Shown here: one piece after another, positions 1 to 7,568 of the stretch
Position numbering within the stretch: position 1 is the first letter of the stretch
Layout of the letters: each line of letters starts with the position of its first letter
DNA from: JAOUEA01 sp963762075
GTDB taxonomy: Bacteria > Actinomycetota > UBA4738 > HRBIN12
Assembly (NCBI GenBank): GCA_963762075.1
Contig: CAVXJC010000003.1
Location: 310,001 to 374,000, forward strand
DNA: 64,000 nt
Reading direction: 5' to 3'
The notes under the pieces: model-generated
What the model was told of the DNA's origin: nothing
Seen by the model: only the letters and a program-made list of their open reading frames with translations
The model's database searches: none
Translations under genes and position numbers: made by a program

Positions 1-1030
1 AGATCGCTTCGATCGCCGGAAGGTGCTCGTGATCGCCGATCTCGCCGCCGCCGCAGGCTTCGTGGCGCTCGCGTTCGCACGGACGCCGGGACAGTTGCTG
101 GTCATGGCGTTCATCACCGCGACTCTCGAATCGCCGATCTGGTCGGTCTCTGCGGCGGCGGTGCCCAACCTCGTCGGACCCGAAGATCTGTCCTGGGCCA
201 ACGGCGCGGTCGCCGTTGGCCGCAACATCGGGAACCTCGTGGGTCCGATCCTCGGCGGCGTGCTCGTCGCCGCATTCGCGCCCGACTCGACGCCCGAGCA
301 GCTCCGGGTCGCCGGGTACTGGGTGTTCGGACTGAACGCGGTCTCGTTCACCGGCTCGGCCTGGCTCATCGCCACGACGCCGGGTTCGTTCACGGGCGAG
401 CGTGGCGAGGATCACCGGTTCGGTGGGCTGCGCGACGGCGTCGTGTTCCTCCTGCACGACCGCGTGATGCGGGCGATCACGCTCGCCTGGGTCGTGCTCC
501 TGCTCGGCGCCGGGTTCACGTTGGTCGCCGAGGTGGCGCTGGCGGAGGAGATGGGCGCCGGATCGATCGGGTACGGCTTGCTGAACGCCGGGTGGGGCGG
601 AGGCGCCGCGCTCGGCTCCTTCCTCGCCCAGCGATACCTCCAGGAGCGCTTCGAGGCTCGCGCGCTGATCTGGGGTGTCGCGTTCGTCGGGCTCTGCCTC
701 GGCTTGATCGGCATCGCGCCCTGGTTGCCGGTCGCGGTGGGGCTGATGGTCGGTGCCGGAACGGGGGAAGGCATCGGTGGCGTCGCAGAGCAAGGCATCC
801 TGCAGCGGCGGACACCTGACCATGTACGGAGCCGGGTGATCGGAGCGTCGGAGTCTGCGATCCTGATCGCGCTGGCGCTGTCGTTCGCCTTCGGCGGGGA
901 AGTCGTGGACGCGATCGGTCCCCGCGGCGCCTACATCGTGGGTGGTCTGAGTTGCATAGCGTCCGCCCTCGTGCTGATTCGTCCGCTCGGGCGGGAGCAC
1001 CACGAGGTGGTGCGTTCCCCGACGGTATGA
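1..1030 (+). CDS. MFS transporter, MFS_3/EntS-like exporter (5' end outside window)
   Basis: The frame is open from base 2 and the first visible residues, DRFDRRKVL, look like the conserved cytoplasmic loop between helices 2 and 3 of major facilitator transporters, so roughly the first 60-80 residues lie upstream of the window. The rest is a run of hydrophobic helices rich in Gly and Ala, with a second signature near residue 270 (RTPDHVRSRVIGA). This matches the enterobactin-exporter-like MFS_3 family, proton-driven inner-membrane exporters. The substrate cannot be read from sequence. It ends 106 bases before the next gene, which has its own candidate promoter, so co-transcription is not required. 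The GTG at 23 is an internal codon and not the true start. Confidence 0.85.
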   Translation, partial: DRFDRRKVLVIADLAAAAGFVALAFARTPGQLLVMAFITATLESPIWSVSAAAVPNLVGPEDLSWANGAVAVGRNIGNLVGPILGGVLVAAFAPDSTPEQLRVAGYWVFGLNAVSFTGSAWLIATTPGSFTGERGEDHRFGGLRDGVVFLLHDRVMRAITLAWVVLLLGAGFTLVAEVALAEEMGAGSIGYGLLNAGWGGGAALGSFLAQRYLQERFEARALIWGVAFVGLCLGLIGIAPWLPVAVGLMVGAGTGEGIGGVAEQGILQRRTPDHVRSRVIGASESAILIALALSFAFGGEVVDAIGPRGAYIVGGLSCIASALVLIRPLGREHHEVVRSPTV

Positions 1031-1060
1031 ATCCCCGGGACACCTTCGCCTCACCGGCCT

Positions 1061-1090
1061 TTGATTTGAATGGCCGTTCAGGAGTATCGT
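1061..1090 (+). promoter_or_regulatory. Candidate promoter with a TetR-like palindrome in the spacer
   Basis: TTGATT (1061-1066) and TATCGT (1085-1090) are separated by 18 bases and resemble a housekeeping -35/-10 pair. The spacer contains the 14-base near-palindrome TGAATGGCCGTTCA (1067-1080), with outer arms TGAA/TTCA and a central GGCC. Sites of this form are typical of TetR-family repressors of lipid and redox genes in actinobacteria. It lies 56 bases before the FAD oxidoreductase start. No TetR gene is present in the window. The promoter is inferred from pattern only. Confidence 0.4.
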
Positions 1091-1136
1091 TCGCTCAGTT
1101 GGGCGGCCGTCGACGGCCGTCGGGGGGACGAGACCG

Positions 1137-2756
1137 ATGCCTGCCACGAACGGCTACAACGCAATCATCGTCGGTGGTGGGCACAACGGCCTGGTCGCTG
1201 CGGCGTACCTCGCGATGTCCGGCGCCCGCACGGTCGTGCTCGAGGCGCGCCACAAGGTCGGCGGCGCCGCAGACACGATGGCGCCGTGGCCCGATGCGCC
1301 CGAGTTCAAGGTCACCACGCTCAGCTATGTGATGAGCCTGATGCCCGACACGATCCTGCGTGACCTGCAACTCGAACGGCATGGCTATCGCGCGACACCG
1401 GTGGGACCGTACTTCCTGCCGTTCCCCGACGGGCGCGCCATCGTGCAGTACGACGATCCCCAGAAGAACTACGAGTCGTTCGCGCAGTTCTCCAGGCGCG
1501 ACGCGGACGCGATCGAGCGATGGGATGCTTGGATCGGCGGGCTCGCCCAGGTGCTCGGTCCACTGATGACGACCACACCGCCGAGGCTCGGCTCGGTGAA
1601 ACCCTCCGATCTGAAGGATCAGCTCCGACTCGCGTGGCGCTTCCGTGGGCTCGACGTCCGCGGGCTCGCCGACGTTACCCGGCTCATGACGATGTCGGTG
1701 ATCGATCTGCTCGACCGGTTCTTCGAGTCCGACCAGGTGAAGACCGTCATGACGCTGAACGGCCTGATCGGCACGTGGGCGGGCCCGTACGAGCCCGGCA
1801 CGGGATATGTGATGGCGCACCACTCGATCGGCGACGTCGGCGACGGTCACCTCGGGGCGTGGGCTGTGCCCGAAGGCGGCATGGGCGCGGTGAGCGACGC
1901 GATCGCCTCGAGCGCGCAGGCGTTCGGCGCCGAGATCCGCACCGAGTCCAAGGTTGCGCGGATCATCGTCGAAGGTGGCGTGGCGAAGGGCGTGGCCCTC
2001 GAGTCCGGCGACGAGCTTCGGGCACCGCTCGTCGTCACCGCGATCCATCCGAAGATCACGTTCCTCGAGCAGATCGACCGCGCCGACTTGCCCGCGGACT
2101 TCGTCGACGACATCGAGCACTGGAAGACGCGCAGCGGGGTCGTGAAGATCAACTGCGCGCTCGACAGGGCCCCCGTGTTCACGGCGATGCCCGAGCTCAC
2201 TGACCTCACCGGGGGTTTCGAGCTCGCGCATTCCGTGAGCTACCTCGAGAAGGCGTTCGAGCAGGCGCGGGAGGGCCAAGCGGCGACGGCGCCCTTCAGC
2301 GATGGCGTGATGCCGACCGTGCACGACCACACGCTCGCTCCCGAGGGCAAGCACGTCGTGTCGCTGTTCACACAGTGGGTGCCGCACGAGTGGAGCCAAC
2401 AGCCGCACATCGATGAGCTCGAGTCATTCGCCGACCGCGTGATCGCCGGATACGACGAGATGGCTCCCGGGTTCGCCGACTCGGTGCTGCACAGACAAGT
2501 GATAGGGCCCTACGAGATGGAGCAGGAGTGGGGCCTCGTCGGCGGGAACATCTTCCACGGGGAGCTGAGCGCCGAGCAGTTGTTCCACATGCGGCCGGCG
2601 CCTGGCTACGCCGACTACCGCACGCCGATCCGCGGTCTCTATCAATGCTCGAGCGCGACGCACGGCGGCGGGGGCGTGTGCGGCATCCCGGCCTACAACA
2701 TGGTTCGCGAGATCAAGAGGGACCGCCGAGGCGGTGTGCCGAGACCGAAGGGATGA
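1137..2756 (+). CDS. FAD-dependent oxidoreductase, PYROXD2/phytoene-desaturase-like
   Basis: This 539-residue protein begins with an ADP-binding Rossmann motif (IIVGGGHNGLVAAAYLA, residues 10-26) followed by VVLEAR at the end of the second strand, the hallmark of GR2-type FAD enzymes. Near the C terminus, LYQCSSATHGGGGVCG fits the second FAD-contacting segment of the CrtI/PYROXD2 family. Members are flavin-dependent desaturases or amine/alcohol oxidoreductases, and many are uncharacterised. The start has a GGGGGGA ribosome site seven to eight bases upstream. The stop overlaps the start of the GcvT-like gene (ATGA at 2753-2756), so the two are almost certainly translated together, which suggests oxidation of a methylated amine, ether or sulfide with one-carbon transfer. 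The substrate is unknown. Confidence 0.85.
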   Translation: MPATNGYNAIIVGGGHNGLVAAAYLAMSGARTVVLEARHKVGGAADTMAPWPDAPEFKVTTLSYVMSLMPDTILRDLQLERHGYRATPVGPYFLPFPDGRAIVQYDDPQKNYESFAQFSRRDADAIERWDAWIGGLAQVLGPLMTTTPPRLGSVKPSDLKDQLRLAWRFRGLDVRGLADVTRLMTMSVIDLLDRFFESDQVKTVMTLNGLIGTWAGPYEPGTGYVMAHHSIGDVGDGHLGAWAVPEGGMGAVSDAIASSAQAFGAEIRTESKVARIIVEGGVAKGVALESGDELRAPLVVTAIHPKITFLEQIDRADLPADFVDDIEHWKTRSGVVKINCALDRAPVFTAMPELTDLTGGFELAHSVSYLEKAFEQAREGQAATAPFSDGVMPTVHDHTLAPEGKHVVSLFTQWVPHEWSQQPHIDELESFADRVIAGYDEMAPGFADSVLHRQVIGPYEMEQEWGLVGGNIFHGELSAEQLFHMRPAPGYADYRTPIRGLYQCSSATHGGGGVCGIPAYNMVREIKRDRRGGVPRPKG

Positions 2757-3925
2757 CCACCGCGATGGCCCAGCAGAACTCGTCGTTCCCGTTCTACTTC
2801 GCGAGCTGGTATAGGAAGTCGCCGTACTTCCAGAAGACCGTGGAGGCCGGCTGCACGAGTTGGGACCTGTACAACCACATGCTGATTCCGACGCTCTACG
2901 ACGACGATGTCCAGGAGTACTGGCACCTCGTCGAGAAGGTCACGCTGTGGGACGTGGCGGTCGAACGTCAGGTCGAGATCATCGGTCCCGACGCAGCGCG
3001 GTTCACCCAGTTACTGACGCCGCGTGACCTGTCCCGGACCCGGCCGGGACAATGCAAGTATGTGGTCCTCTGTGCGCCCGACGGCGGCATCGTGAACGAT
3101 CCCATCCTGCTGAAGCTTGCCGAGGATCATTTCTGGCTCTCGCTCGCCGACTCCGACGCGTTGCTGTACGCGCTCGGCGTGCAGGCGTTCGCCGGGCTCG
3201 ATGTCGAGATCCGCGAGCCCGATGTGTCGCCGCTGCAGATCCAGGGCCCGCTGTCCAGGCTGGTGATCCGCGAGCTCTTCGGAGACGAGATCGCCGACCA
3301 GCGCTACTACTGGCACACGCAGACCGAGCTCGACGGGATCCCCGTGGTGGTCTCGCGGACCGGATGGAGCGCCGAGCTCGGCTACGAGGTGTACCTGCGC
3401 GACTCCTCGAAAGCGCACGATCTCTGGGACGCGATCATGGCCGCCGGCGAGGAGTTCGACCTGCGCGCGATCGCGCCGAGCGATCAGCGCCGCATGGAGG
3501 CTGGCATCTTCAACTACGGCAACGATATGGACATCACGAACAACCCGTTCGAGATCACCGGCCTCGAGCGGCTGGTCGAGCTCGACAACGACAACGAATT
3601 CGTCTCGCGGAAGGCGCTCGAACACATCCGAGAGGAGGGTGTGCGGCAGAAGCTCGTCGGTGTGAACATCGACGGTGACCCGCTCGGCATGTGGCTCGAG
3701 GATTTCTGGCCGGTCGTCGACTCAGACCGAGCCCACATCGGGCGTCTCGTGAGCGCCTCGTACTCCCCGCGGCTCGAGTGCAACATGGGCTTCGCATGGG
3801 TGCCGATCGGCGGATCAGCGGAGGGCACGCAGATCGAGATCTCGTCGCCCGACGGCCCGATGACCGCGACGGTGACCGCGCTGCCGTTCCTCGACCCGAA
3901 GAAGGCGATCCCCGCGAGGAGTTGA
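2753..3925 (+). CDS. GcvT/DmdA-like folate-binding methyltransferase
   Basis: The 390-residue product has the aminomethyltransferase fold: an N-terminal folate-binding domain with LWDVAVERQVEI and QCKYVVLCAPDGGIVND, the RTGWSAELGYEVY segment that follows the folate site, and a C-terminal barrel domain ending in FLDPKK. GcvT relatives move a methyl or methylene group to tetrahydrofolate, as in glycine cleavage, DMSP demethylation (DmdA) or sarcosine oxidation. No gcvH or gcvP is nearby, so this is probably a dedicated demethylase and not part of the glycine cleavage system. ATG 2753 is chosen because it overlaps the upstream stop; ATG 2765 is an alternative. The partner is likely the FAD enzyme directly upstream. 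Confidence 0.82.
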   Translation: MTTAMAQQNSSFPFYFASWYRKSPYFQKTVEAGCTSWDLYNHMLIPTLYDDDVQEYWHLVEKVTLWDVAVERQVEIIGPDAARFTQLLTPRDLSRTRPGQCKYVVLCAPDGGIVNDPILLKLAEDHFWLSLADSDALLYALGVQAFAGLDVEIREPDVSPLQIQGPLSRLVIRELFGDEIADQRYYWHTQTELDGIPVVVSRTGWSAELGYEVYLRDSSKAHDLWDAIMAAGEEFDLRAIAPSDQRRMEAGIFNYGNDMDITNNPFEITGLERLVELDNDNEFVSRKALEHIREEGVRQKLVGVNIDGDPLGMWLEDFWPVVDSDRAHIGRLVSASYSPRLECNMGFAWVPIGGSAEGTQIEISSPDGPMTATVTALPFLDPKKAIPARS

Positions 3926-3963
3926 ACACCGCCACGAGCCGCTCGACGCGGCATGATGTGCGT

Positions 3964-4506
3964 GTGGAATCGCTCACCGGCAGCCTGCTTATCTCGAACG
4001 CGAACCTGTTCGATCCGAACTTCAGGCGTACGGTCGTGCTGATCGGACACCACGACGATCAGGGCGCGGTCGGAGTCGTGCTGAACCAGCCGCTCGCCGT
4101 TTCGGTGAGAGATGCCGTGCCTCCGCTCGGCGAGCTGGTCGATCCCGACGAGCCGCTGTTCGACGGAGGGCCGGTCGAGCCTGCGTCGATCGTCGTCCTC
4201 GCCGACTTCTTCGACCCTTCGAAGGCGGAGGTGCTTGCGCTCGGTTCGATCGGCTTCCTCCCTCCACAGGCAGACGACGACATCGCCTCGACGATCCGGC
4301 GCGCTCGCGTGTATGCCGGATACGCCGGCTGGGGACCTGGCCAGCTCGAGGACGAGCTCGAGGAGGAAAGCTGGGTCACCGCACCAGCGCTGCCCGGCGA
4401 CGTGTTCCACGAACACCCGGACCGTCTCTGGGAGGACGTGCTCCGCCGACTCGGCCGCGGCTACGACATGTTGCGCCTGATGCCCCGTGACCCCTCGATG
4501 AACTGA
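3964..4506 (+). CDS. YqgE/AlgH family protein
   Basis: The 180-residue protein carries the family pattern from its first residues: GSLLISNANLFDPNFRRTVV, then GAVGVVLNQPL, a GGPVEP strand and YAGYAGWGPGQLEDELEE. Length and motif order match the YqgE/AlgH family (about 185 residues), cytoplasmic proteins of unknown biochemistry that have been linked to transcriptional control in pseudomonads. I chose GTG 3964, which leaves the usual short leader before the first motif; GTG 3958 is equally possible. No strong ribosome site is visible. It sits inside the cluster with the same orientation but 38 bases after the previous gene, so its connection to the neighbours may be only positional. Confidence 0.9.
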   Translation: MESLTGSLLISNANLFDPNFRRTVVLIGHHDDQGAVGVVLNQPLAVSVRDAVPPLGELVDPDEPLFDGGPVEPASIVVLADFFDPSKAEVLALGSIGFLPPQADDDIASTIRRARVYAGYAGWGPGQLEDELEEESWVTAPALPGDVFHEHPDRLWEDVLRRLGRGYDMLRLMPRDPSMN

Positions 4507-4549
4507 GGACGGAGTTGCCCGGGCGCGGCCGGCACGGGATGCTGATGCC

Positions 4550-5506
4550 ATGAGACCGGTTCCCTTGGCACGTGACGCGCTCGTGCGGTCCGCGGCGGGA
4601 TTCGGACTCTCGACGGGACTTCCGGGGGAGGCATACACGTCGTCCGAGGTGTTCGCCTGGGAGCGTGAGCGCTTCTTCGATCGGTCGTGGGTCTGTGCCG
4701 GGCGCGTGAGCATGCACCGGCGCGCGGCCGGGCAGATCGAGCGGTCCGGGTGGGTGTTCGTGCGCCGCGACCGCGACGGCATCGACGATGGTCAACAGTT
4801 CGGCGATCTCTGGGAGCACCTCGCGCCGTGGGAGCCCGAGCGGATGGTCGTCGCAGCCCGTCACGACTACGAGGTCGGCGCCAACTGGAAGCTCATCCAC
4901 GAGAACTTCCAGGAGTGCTACCACTGTTCCGAGATCCATCCCGTGCTCTGCACGGTGTCGCCGCCCGACAGCGGCTACTCGATCGACATCAACGGCCTCT
5001 ACGTGGCGGGTCCAATGGACCTGTACGACGGCGTCGAGACCATGTCCCTCGACGGCAGGTCGGCGGGCGTGCCGATCAGGGGTCTCCGAGCTCATCAGCG
5101 ACGCGAAGTCGGCTACTTCGGCGTCTTCCCGAACCTGCTGATCAGCACCCACCCCGACTACGTGCTCACGCACCGGCTGGAACCGCTGGCGCCCGGCCGA
5201 ACCTTCGTCGAGTGCGAATGGCTGTTCCCGCCGGAAGCGTTCGAGCTCGAGGGTTTCGACCCGGCCTACGCGGTGGAGTTCTGGGACGTCACGAACCGTG
5301 AGGACTGGGCGGCGTGTGAGTCGCTGCAGCGCGCGGCCGCATCACGGGGGCACCGGCCCGGCCCGATGTCGACGGTGTGGGAAGGCGGGGTGTTCATGCA
5401 GGTCGCGATGATCGCCGACGGGTACCTGCGCGGTGATGTGCCTCGCCGTCCCGAGCAGCCGTCGTCGGCTTCCTCCACTCGCCGGGAACTGCTGCACGGC
5501 GCATGA
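4550..5506 (+). CDS. Ring-hydroxylating oxygenase alpha subunit lacking its Rieske domain
   Basis: The C-terminal catalytic domain is well preserved. NWKLIHENFQECYHCSEIHP (residues 112-131) supplies the two iron-binding histidines (H125, H130) and REDWAACESLQ (250-260) supplies the expected aspartate, D252. The N terminus also matches (FFDRSWVCAGR, 42-52), but the sequence then jumps to GWVFVRRDRDG. The approximately 100 residues that normally carry CxH...CxxH, the Rieske 2Fe-2S ligands, are absent in every frame. At 318 residues it is about 100 shorter than family members. Without the cluster, electrons cannot reach the iron by the normal path, so the product is either inactive, a repurposed non-haem iron protein, or a local assembly deletion. 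The stop overlaps the next start (ATGA). Confidence 0.75.
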   Translation: MRPVPLARDALVRSAAGFGLSTGLPGEAYTSSEVFAWERERFFDRSWVCAGRVSMHRRAAGQIERSGWVFVRRDRDGIDDGQQFGDLWEHLAPWEPERMVVAARHDYEVGANWKLIHENFQECYHCSEIHPVLCTVSPPDSGYSIDINGLYVAGPMDLYDGVETMSLDGRSAGVPIRGLRAHQRREVGYFGVFPNLLISTHPDYVLTHRLEPLAPGRTFVECEWLFPPEAFELEGFDPAYAVEFWDVTNREDWAACESLQRAAASRGHRPGPMSTVWEGGVFMQVAMIADGYLRGDVPRRPEQPSSASSTRRELLHGA

Positions 5507-6279
5507 GCAAGTCGATCTCGTTCGACCGGGCAGCCTCGTACTACGACGAGACCCGGATCACCGATGATGACAGCCTGCGCACGATCCTCGATCTGCTCGA
5601 GCGCGAAGTCTGTGGCCGTGGCCCGGTGCTGGAGATCGGTGTGGGAACCGGTCAGCTCGGCCTGCCACTGGCCTCACGAGGAGCGCCGGTCATCGGCCTC
5701 GATCTGTCGGCGGAGATGATGGCGATGCTGCGGGGAAAGACCGGCGACGCTGTTCGGTTTCCGCTCGTGCAGGCGGACGCCACCCGGCTTCCTCTCGGTG
5801 ACCGCTCGCTGGGAGGGGCGTACGCGAGATGGGTCCTCCACCTCATCCCCGACTGGATGGAAGCGCTCCGGGAGCTCGACCGCACGGTGGCGCGGGGAGG
5901 GAAGGTCGCGATCGAGCCCGGCGGCTTCTCGGGCCCGTTCCGGGAGATCTACCTGCGGTTCGCGCAGACACTCGGCGATGCGGTCGTGCCGGTGGGGCTC
6001 AGCAGCATCGACCGCGATCGCCAGCTCGACGAGGGGTTCGCGTCGGTCGGGTGGGATGTTCGGCGTGAGGTGCCCGTCGTCTACGACCGCGCCGTGACGT
6101 TGCGCGAGATCTTCGACGAGATCCCCACGAAGCGGTGGTCCTGGACCTGGCGGGTTCCCGACGACGATCTGGCCGCTGCCACCGCCGAGATCGGGGCATG
6201 GGCCAAGGATCGGTTCGGCGACCTCGACGATCCGATGACGGCTGAGGCGACACGCTGGCGCGTGTACGAGCGGGCGTGA
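5503..6279 (+). CDS. Class I SAM-dependent methyltransferase (copy 1)
   Basis: This 258-residue protein has motif I as VLEIGVGTGQLGLPLA (residues 46-61), a motif II acidic position in VIGLDLS, and a Methyltransf_11-type core continuing through QADATRLPLGD and YARWVLHLIPDW. These residues bind S-adenosylmethionine. The substrate is not predictable; UbiE/BioC-like relatives act on many small molecules. The ATG overlaps the oxygenase stop by four bases and its own stop overlaps copy 2, so three genes form a translationally coupled run. It is a clear paralogue of copy 2, sharing the FDRAA-YYD N terminus and the HLIPDW and RFSWTW-type segments. Confidence 0.85.
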   Translation: MSKSISFDRAASYYDETRITDDDSLRTILDLLEREVCGRGPVLEIGVGTGQLGLPLASRGAPVIGLDLSAEMMAMLRGKTGDAVRFPLVQADATRLPLGDRSLGGAYARWVLHLIPDWMEALRELDRTVARGGKVAIEPGGFSGPFREIYLRFAQTLGDAVVPVGLSSIDRDRQLDEGFASVGWDVRREVPVVYDRAVTLREIFDEIPTKRWSWTWRVPDDDLAAATAEIGAWAKDRFGDLDDPMTAEATRWRVYERA

Positions 6280-7055
6280 CAGACTCGATCGCGTTCGATC
6301 GAGCCGCGGAGTATTACGACGCGACGCGAGGCCTGTCGGAAGAAGGCGTGCGCCGCGCGACCGAAGCTCTCGCGGCAGCGTTCGACGGCGCGGGGCCGAT
6401 CCTGGAGCTGGGCGTCGGCACCGGGCAGGTCGCGATGCCGCTCGGCGCCTCCGGGGTCGACGTGACGGGCCTCGATCTCTCGCGGCCGATGCTCGCGAAA
6501 CTGCTCGCCAAGGCCGGGGGCGCTCCGCCCTTCCCGTTGGTCGAGGGAGACGCCACCCGGATGCCGTTCGCTGACGACGCCTTCGCCGGCGCTTACCTTC
6601 GATGGGTGCTGCACCTCATCCCCGACTGGAGGACGGCCGTGCGGGAGGTCGTTCGCGTGGTCGCGTCCGACGGGTTGTTCCTCGCGGCGCTCGGATCGTA
6701 CGGGGGCGCTCGCTCTCAGATCCAGGCACGATTCGCCGATGTCGCCGGCGTCTCGACCGAGCCGGCCGGCCTCACGTGGGACGGTCGGGACGAGCTCGAC
6801 GAACAGATGGGAACGATGGGCGGCGAGAGGCTCGACGACATCTCCATGGTCGAACGCGACCGCGACGATCTCGAGACGTTCGTGCGGAGCATCGAGGCGA
6901 ACAGGTTCTCATGGACGTGGGCGGTCACCGATGACACGGCAAGGGCAGAAGCGGCGGCGGCCGCGAGGTCGTGGGCAGAGGAGCGATGGGGTCCGCTCCA
7001 TCGGGTTCCCAAGGAAACGTTCGAGTGGACGTTCGCCGTCTACCGGCTGACGTGA
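6276..7055 (+). CDS. Class I SAM-dependent methyltransferase (copy 2)
   Basis: The 259-residue product starts at a GTG that overlaps the stop of copy 1 (GTGA). It repeats the same architecture: SIAFDRAAEYYD at the N terminus, motif I ILELGVGTGQVAMPLG, VTGLDLS, EGDATRMPFADDAF, and LRWVLHLIPDW. The two copies align end to end without large gaps, so they arose by tandem duplication and then diverged well beyond a recent event. Retention of both SAM motifs suggests both are active. Acting on two related substrates, or as a heterodimer, is plausible but not shown. Confidence 0.85.
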   Translation: MTDSIAFDRAAEYYDATRGLSEEGVRRATEALAAAFDGAGPILELGVGTGQVAMPLGASGVDVTGLDLSRPMLAKLLAKAGGAPPFPLVEGDATRMPFADDAFAGAYLRWVLHLIPDWRTAVREVVRVVASDGLFLAALGSYGGARSQIQARFADVAGVSTEPAGLTWDGRDELDEQMGTMGGERLDDISMVERDRDDLETFVRSIEANRFSWTWAVTDDTARAEAAAAARSWAEERWGPLHRVPKETFEWTFAVYRLT

Positions 7056-7065
7056 GGTGTCCGGG

Positions 7066-7446
7066 TCATTCGTTCACGTAGTCGTCGGGATGATCGACCA
7101 CTCCGGGCGCGTCGTCGCGCACGTGCATCGCCGCCAGCTCCGGCGCGATATGACCCTCGATCGAGTCGACGTCGGCCACGAGCTCTCCCTCGCGATCGAT
7201 GCCGTCCTCGCCATCGTCGTCGACGAGGTCGACGCTCGTGTTCCTGCGCACCCGCTGCGGCTGCTCGCGACGGGTCCGGTCGTCGATCGTGTCACCGCCG
7301 CTCTGCTCGGTCGCGGTGGTGTCCTCATCGGCGCCCTGGTACCCGTCCATGTCGCTGATCATGTCCTCGATCGCCTCGCCGGGGTCGTCATCGGCTTCGT
7401 TGGGTGACGGTCCCTCGCTCGGCGTGAGCTGGCTCGGCCTGGTCAT
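7066..7446 (-). CDS. Small acidic hypothetical protein
   Basis: This 126-residue protein is predicted mostly disordered and strongly acidic, with many Asp and Glu residues (for example EADDDPGEAIEDM and VDDDGEDGIDREGEL) and no cysteines or membrane segments. The ATG at 7446 starts MTRPSQLT; an upstream in-frame methionine at 7539 would add a less likely Arg/Trp-rich leader and run into the ilvE promoter region. It faces the methyltransferase genes tail to tail with a 10-base gap. I recognise no family. Codon use matches the neighbours, which supports it being a real gene. Confidence 0.55.
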   Translation of the reverse strand: MTRPSQLTPSEGPSPNEADDDPGEAIEDMISDMDGYQGADEDTTATEQSGGDTIDDRTRREQPQRVRRNTSVDLVDDDGEDGIDREGELVADVDSIEGHIAPELAAMHVRDDAPGVVDHPDDYVNE

Positions 7447-7568
7447 GGCAGTCACGGTACCCGGCTTCACGCGGGTCCACACCTCCTCGCGGGGGTTCCC
7501 GAACGCCGGTATCCTTGGAGCTTCCCACCAGGCGCGCACGCGCCCGATGCCCAGTAGGAGGTTCGACG

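Noticed and set aside
1095..2408. 437-codon minus-strand frame opposite the FAD oxidoreductase
   Set aside because: Typical high-GC shadow; the plus strand shows intact FAD motifs and the ATGA junction.
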